Part shown: in pieces, positions 4,889 through 8,686 of the stretch
Layout of the letters: each line of letters opens with the position of its first letter
How positions within the stretch are numbered: the first letter of the stretch is position 1
DNA from: Roseibacillus sp.
GTDB lineage: Bacteria; Verrucomicrobiota; Verrucomicrobiae; Verrucomicrobiales; Akkermansiaceae
Reading direction: 5' to 3'
Length of the DNA stretch: 8,686 bases
Assembly: GCA_002723015.1 (NCBI GenBank)
Contig: PBNG01000049.1
Span: forward strand, 91,674 to 100,359
Position numbers and translations under genes: made by a program
The notes under the pieces: model-generated
The model's input: only the letters and a program-made list of their open reading frames with translations
What the model was told of the DNA's origin: nothing
Databases searched by the model: none

Positions 4889-7048
4889 GTGACTGGAATC
4901 GTGGCAGGTCTCCTGTCCGCCCTATTGCTTTCCGCCCCCGGATATGCCCGCGAGGCCGCGGTTGCCTCGAGCCATTGGGCTTGGAGCCCCTTGGGGCAGA
5001 CCGCCCCGCCGTCTTCCGGGTTACCACGGGCAAAGACCCCGGTGGACCACTTTATTTTTTCAAGGCTTTCTGACGCCGGAGTTCAGCCGGCTCCTGGAGC
5101 GGCTCCCCGGGAGTTGCTGCGGCGCGTCCATCTGGACTTGACCGGCTTGCCTCCCACCCCTGCCGAGATGGAAGCCTTTTTGCGCGACCCCGGGGACGAG
5201 GCCTATGCCCGTGTTGTGGACGGCCTCCTGAGCCGCCCCCAGTATGGTGAGAGATGGGGGCGCCACTGGCTTGATGTGGTCCGATACGCGGAGACGAAGG
5301 GCTACGAGCGGGATGAGTACAAGAAGTTTGTCTGGCGGTATCGCGATTATGTCATCAAGTCCTTCAACGAGGATAAGCCGTATAACCAATTCATTCTCGA
5401 GCAACTTGCCGGTGACGAAATTGAAGGGGCGACCTCGGACACCCAGATCGCGACCACCTTTCTCGCCCTTGGAACCTTCGACACCATTGCTGCGGACGGG
5501 GAGGTGGCGGTCTATGACACCTTGGATGATATTGTGGCGACCACCTCAATGGCGTTCCTCGGGCAGACCTTGCAATGCGCGAGGTGCCACGATCATAAGT
5601 TTGAGCCTTTCAGCCAGAAAGACTACCACCGGGTTCTCGCGTCCTTCGAATCTCTCAATGTGACGGGGCGGGAGAGAGAGGTTGGCACGGACGAGGATCG
5701 GAAGCGATATCGTGAGGCTGAGGAGGCTTTTCAGCGCTCTACCCTCGACCCGCAGCGCGAGATCGAGGAGCAATTCTGGGCTCCGATTCTTGAGCGCTGG
5801 GCGAGGGACGGTTTGCCGGAGGGACGGAAGGCAAAGCTGAATGAGAAGCAGCTGGCTCTTACGATTGAAGCAATTCCGCTGGCCCCGGATCGACGCTCCA
5901 AGGAGCAGCAGAACATGCTGGAACGGGAACGCAACCGGGTCCGCGGTGCGGTCCGGGAGGTGGCCACTGATGAGGAGCGCAAAACAATCTCAGAGCTTGA
6001 GCAGAGGTTGAAGAGCCTCGAGAAAGACAAGCCCCAGCCCATGATGGCCTGGGTGTATGCCGATAGTGCCAAGCCTAAGCCATCGCACCTCCGAATCAGA
6101 GGGGACGTCCACCAGAGGGGAGAGGTCATTCCGTTCGGGGTTCCGGTCGTGCTCGGTTCCGAAGGGTTACCGGAACCCCGGCCCACCAGCCATTCGTCTG
6201 GTCGGAGGCGGGCCCTCGCGGACTGGATCACCGGGGCGCAGGCACCTCTGGCCGCGCGCGTCATGGCCAACCGGGTATGGCAATATCATTTCGGGAAAGG
6301 CCTGATGGAGGACGGAAACAATTTTGGCGTGGAAGGTGGCGAGCCGAGCCATCCGGCCCTGCTCGAATGGCTGGCAGGTTCGCTGATCGAGGGAGGCTGG
6401 AAGCTCAAGCCACTGCATCGGCAGATCGTCCTGTCTGCCACTTACCGCCTATCGGCGGCGCATCCGGAACCCGGAAAGGATCCGGACAACAGTCTCTACT
6501 CCCGCTGGCCCTTGCACCGGCTGGAAGCCGAGGCGATCCGTGATTCTATCCTGGCCGCAAGCGGGAAGCTGAACCCCGAGATGGCGGGGCCTCCCATTTA
6601 CCCGCCTTTCGCCGACAAGGTGGTTGGGGCCTCATCGGGGGCGGATTGGAAAAACTCCACGGAGGAAGAGGCGTCCCGGCGGAGCGTCTATGTTTTCGCC
6701 AAGCGCGCCATTCCGCTCCCGGAACTGGCGGTCCTGGACAATCCGGATTCCTCCTGTAGCTGTTCCAAGCGCGCGGTCTCGACCACTGCGGTTCAGTCTC
6801 TCCTGATGATGAATGGGCGCTTTATCAATGAGCAGACGGTCCATCTTGCGAATCGCCTGCGGGAATTAGAGGGGGTGGAAGTCCAGATTCAGGCGGCCTT
6901 TGATCTCATCCTGTGCCGCCCCCCGAGCACCCGGGAAATGGAACAGGCGAGGGAATTTATCGGAAAGGCGACCCGGGAGCAGAAGATCGATCCACTCGCC
7001 TCGCTCGCGCTGGTGCTCTTCAATACCAACGAATTCAGTTACCGCTAG
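4889..7048 (+). CDS. DUF1549/DUF1553 (PSCyt-type) exported protein
   Basis: This 719-residue protein belongs to the large family characteristic of Planctomycetes and Verrucomicrobia that carries DUF1549 and DUF1553. Residues 1-20 form a signal peptide ending in GYA. A HWAWSPL segment and the PVDHFIF start of DUF1549 follow (about 50-250), with LDLTGLPPTP, YGERWGRHWLD and CARCHDHKFEPF. C230 and C233-H234 form a CxxCH motif, the c-type heme signature, though heme binding is not proven for this domain. A charged, probably helical middle (about 255-385) leads to DUF1553 (about 440-700), including RVMANRVWQYHFGKGL, GGWKLKPLHRQIVLSATYR, the LEAEAIRDSIL helix and the STTAVQSLLMMN segment. Many relatives have an extra N-terminal cytochrome-like domain (PSCyt1) and exceed 900 residues; this one lacks it. 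The start is GTG and the signal peptide fits. Only five bases separate its stop from the DUF1501 gene. The biochemical function of the family is unknown. Confidence 0.93.
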   Translation: MTGIVAGLLSALLLSAPGYAREAAVASSHWAWSPLGQTAPPSSGLPRAKTPVDHFIFSRLSDAGVQPAPGAAPRELLRRVHLDLTGLPPTPAEMEAFLRDPGDEAYARVVDGLLSRPQYGERWGRHWLDVVRYAETKGYERDEYKKFVWRYRDYVIKSFNEDKPYNQFILEQLAGDEIEGATSDTQIATTFLALGTFDTIAADGEVAVYDTLDDIVATTSMAFLGQTLQCARCHDHKFEPFSQKDYHRVLASFESLNVTGREREVGTDEDRKRYREAEEAFQRSTLDPQREIEEQFWAPILERWARDGLPEGRKAKLNEKQLALTIEAIPLAPDRRSKEQQNMLERERNRVRGAVREVATDEERKTISELEQRLKSLEKDKPQPMMAWVYADSAKPKPSHLRIRGDVHQRGEVIPFGVPVVLGSEGLPEPRPTSHSSGRRRALADWITGAQAPLAARVMANRVWQYHFGKGLMEDGNNFGVEGGEPSHPALLEWLAGSLIEGGWKLKPLHRQIVLSATYRLSAAHPEPGKDPDNSLYSRWPLHRLEAEAIRDSILAASGKLNPEMAGPPIYPPFADKVVGASSGADWKNSTEEEASRRSVYVFAKRAIPLPELAVLDNPDSSCSCSKRAVSTTAVQSLLMMNGRFINEQTVHLANRLRELEGVEVQIQAAFDLILCRPPSTREMEQAREFIGKATREQKIDPLASLALVLFNTNEFSYR

Positions 7049-7053
7049 GAACC

Positions 7054-8448
7054 ATGAAGCCGGCCCCCTCCCCATTTCATTTCCCCTGCGGAAGGACTCG
7101 CCGGGAATTCCTGTGGCAGGCGGGGAATGGTTTTTTTGGAACCGCGATGGCCTGGATGCTGGCGCGGGATGGAGTGAAGGCTGGAGAGGTTACTCCTTCC
7201 ACTCATTTTCCGGCCAAGGCCAAGAACTGTATCTTCCTCTTCATGGTGGGAGGGCCCAGCCACATGGATACCTTTGATCCGAAGCCGGCGCTGGGGAAGC
7301 GCCATGGTGAGGAGTATGATTTCAAGCCTGCTAAGGGAGTCAGCCAGAAAGGCAAGGGGAAGCTCAAGGGCTCTCCCTTTGAGTTCAAGGCCTGCGGGCA
7401 ATCTGGCATTGAAATTTCCGAGCTCTTCCCGCACCTCCGCGAGTATGCTGATGATCTTGCGGTGATCCGGTCCACGAAGGCTGATAGCGCGGCCCATGGG
7501 GCGGCCTCTCTCCAGATGAACACCGGCTTTGTTCGACAGGGGCACCCTTGCCTTGGATCGTGGGCCAACTATGGGCTCGGCTCTTCGAACAACAACATGC
7601 CTGGGTTTGTGGTGCTTGTGAACGGGGCTCCTTATTCCGGAGCCCAGAACTGGAGCTCAGGATTCATGCCCTCGGGGCACCAGGGAACGGTGTTCAAGAC
7701 GTCAGGGACTCCCGTGCCCAACCTGAATCCTGCGATGAACCGCTCTCTGGAAACGCAGCGCGACCAACTCGACCTTCTTGCGGCCTGGAATCAGGAGCAC
7801 CAGAGCCACCTGCCCGTCAACTCAGAGCTGGCAGCCCGGGTCGAGGCCTACGAGCTTGCCTATCGGATGCAGGCTCATGCCCCGGAGGCGGTGGACCTTT
7901 CCGGGGAGACAGATTCCACGCGGAAGCTCTACGGAATCGGCGAGGGCGAGGCCGATCGCTTCGGGAAGAGCTGTCTGATGGCCCGTCGACTGGTGGAAAG
8001 GGGAACGCGCTTTGTGCAGCTTTATCACTCGAACTGGGACACGCATGGGGACAACGACAAGCGGCACCAGAAACTCTGTGGCCAGACCGACAAGCCCATT
8101 GCGGGTCTCCTTGCCGACCTGAAGGCGAGGGGCCTCCTTGATGAGACCCTGATTGTGTGGGCGGGTGAGTTTGGCCGGACCCCGGTGGGAACTGGAGGGC
8201 GCGACCATCATGCCGCTGGATTCTCGACCTGGATGGCCGGAGGAGGTGTCAAGGGGGGAACGGTCCAGGGAGCTACCGACGAATTCGGCTTCCGGGTGAC
8301 GGAGGGCGAGGCCCACGTCCATGATCTTCACGCCACCATTCTTCACCTCATGGGCCTCGATCATAAGGAGCTCACCTACTTCCACTCCGGGCGTGATTTC
8401 CGGCTCACCGATGTCTTTGGCCGAGTCCTGACAGACATCGTGGCCTGA
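7054..8448 (+). CDS. DUF1501 protein with twin-arginine signal
   Basis: This 464-residue protein is a DUF1501 member, the usual partner of DUF1549/DUF1553 proteins. A twin-arginine signal is clear: GRTRREFL with R16-R17, then a hydrophobic stretch to about residue 37, so it should be exported folded. Conserved segments are GGPSHMDTFDPKP (66-78), WDTHGDN (328-334), GEFGRTP (371-377), GRDHH (382-386) and HDLHATILHLMGLDH from 423. The family is placed near alkaline phosphatases and sulfatases. D72, D329, H331, E372, D384 and H385 are plausible metal ligands, which I infer from motif layout only. No substrate is known. I chose ATG 7054 over upstream in-frame starts back to 6913 because it begins five bases after the preceding stop, has AGGA just before it, and puts the signal at the N-terminus. 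The gap implies translational coupling. Confidence 0.93.
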   Translation: MKPAPSPFHFPCGRTRREFLWQAGNGFFGTAMAWMLARDGVKAGEVTPSTHFPAKAKNCIFLFMVGGPSHMDTFDPKPALGKRHGEEYDFKPAKGVSQKGKGKLKGSPFEFKACGQSGIEISELFPHLREYADDLAVIRSTKADSAAHGAASLQMNTGFVRQGHPCLGSWANYGLGSSNNNMPGFVVLVNGAPYSGAQNWSSGFMPSGHQGTVFKTSGTPVPNLNPAMNRSLETQRDQLDLLAAWNQEHQSHLPVNSELAARVEAYELAYRMQAHAPEAVDLSGETDSTRKLYGIGEGEADRFGKSCLMARRLVERGTRFVQLYHSNWDTHGDNDKRHQKLCGQTDKPIAGLLADLKARGLLDETLIVWAGEFGRTPVGTGGRDHHAAGFSTWMAGGGVKGGTVQGATDEFGFRVTEGEAHVHDLHATILHLMGLDHKELTYFHSGRDFRLTDVFGRVLTDIVA

Positions 8449-8455
8449 CCCGGGA

Positions 8456-8480
8456 GCGCCGGAGTCCTGACCTCCAGCGC
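8456..8480. terminator. Shared hairpin between the DUF1501 gene and ffs
   Basis: GCGC at 8456-8459 pairs with GCGC at 8477-8480, and GGAG at 8461-8464 pairs with CTCC at 8472-8475. One C-A mismatch lies between the two blocks, and the loop has seven bases. It starts eight bases after the DUF1501 stop and four bases after the SRP RNA 3' end on the other strand, so it could serve both convergent transcripts. There is no T-run on either strand. Confidence 0.42.
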
Positions 8481-8483
8481 AGA

Positions 8484-8585
8484 AGTGCCAGGGAGCCGCG
8501 GCAAAGCCGGACAGGCTACCGTTGCTTCCTTTCGGACCTGGCGGATTTCACCAGCCGTCCCTCCACGGCCCCTGACGCCGGCACT
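8484..8585 (-). ncRNA. ffs: Signal recognition particle RNA, small bacterial 4.5S type
   Basis: The minus strand carries the SRP RNA core CAGGTCC-GAAA-GGAAGCA (about 8545-8523). This is the tetraloop hairpin with the symmetric loop (CAGG opposite AGCA) that binds the Ffh M domain. The ends pair as AGTGCC with GGCACT, and two further helices form with single-base bulges: AGGG/CCCT plus GCCG/CGGC, then GGAC/GTCC plus GGCT/AGCC. The total length is about 102 nt, as in E. coli 4.5S RNA, without an Alu domain. With Ffh and FtsY it targets nascent membrane and secreted proteins. The tetraloop is GAAA rather than the common GGAA, and the pair next to the symmetric loop is C-A instead of C-G. The ends are set by helix closure and could be off by several bases. 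I found no convincing promoter in 8586-8686. Confidence 0.9.
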
Positions 8586-8686
8586 CTAGGGGTGAGGAGC
8601 ACTGATGCAAGGCGCGAGTTTCCTGTAGCAGTGGGCCTTACTTCCTACCCTGAAGAGTTTTGCGGAATGATGAGGTGATAGCCTGC

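Noticed and set aside
6913..7053. N-terminal extension of the DUF1501 frame back to 6913
   Set aside because: It overlaps the end of the DUF1553 domain, is arginine-rich, and would bury the twin-arginine signal about 60 residues inside the protein.
7548..8141. 197-residue plus-strand ORF inside the DUF1501 gene
   Set aside because: It is an out-of-frame overlap of a clearly coding region and has a glycine/arginine/cysteine-rich shadow composition.
8586..8610. TTGCAT on the minus strand as a -35 box for ffs
   Set aside because: No acceptable -10 box lies at the right distance before the SRP RNA 5' end.
8586..8686. Short minus-strand open frames ending at TAA 8640-8638 and TAG 8647-8645, possible tail of a gene upstream of ffs
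   Set aside because: Only 13-15 codons are inside the window in each of two competing frames, which is too little to choose between them or to call a gene.

Overview
The window looks like a chromosomal segment from a member of the PVC superphylum, most likely Verrucomicrobiota and less likely Planctomycetota. The strongest pointer is the adjacent DUF1549/DUF1553 and DUF1501 gene pair, an expanded signature of these phyla. The VKOR-DsbA fusion and the secreted alpha/beta hydrolase are also typical of them. The DNA is GC-rich overall (hand counts of about 60-73% in most genes), ribosome binding sites are weak, and four of the seven complete protein genes start with GTG. I assign no genus.

Layout. 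Positions 1-93 may hold the tail of a plus-strand gene that enters from the left. Positions 94-244 are non-coding and contain two hairpins behind the following minus-strand unit. That unit (2230 down to 245) encodes a secreted alpha/beta hydrolase and then a membrane VKOR-DsbA disulfide-forming fusion. A 39-bp divergent gap, with plausible promoters for both directions, separates it from a plus-strand run of five genes: a secreted endonuclease/exonuclease/phosphatase-family enzyme, LemA, a DUF3137 membrane protein, and then, behind a fresh putative promoter, the DUF1549/DUF1553 protein and the DUF1501 protein. At the right end a signal recognition particle RNA gene (ffs) lies on the minus strand, converging on the DUF1501 gene, with one GC-rich hairpin between them. 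The last 100 bases hold the upstream region of ffs and nothing I can assign.

How the genes may work together. Almost every product is exported or membrane-bound, so this is mainly a cell-envelope neighbourhood. VKOR-DsbA would form disulfides in exported proteins. The hydrolase and the nuclease-like enzyme have Sec signals, and the DUF1501 protein has a twin-arginine signal. LemA and DUF3137 form a recurring two-gene membrane module of unknown function. The DUF1549/DUF1553 and DUF1501 proteins are translated from nearly abutting frames and presumably act together outside the cytoplasm; their biochemical role is not established. SRP RNA is a housekeeping component of membrane-protein targeting.

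The points most worth a second look are the lower-GC DUF3137 gene inside a high-GC neighbourhood, the deviations in the SRP RNA core, the DUF1549/DUF1553 protein that keeps a CxxCH motif but lacks the usual N-terminal cytochrome-like domain, and a possibly leaderless nuclease gene. I see no mobile element, CRISPR array, tRNA or rRNA.
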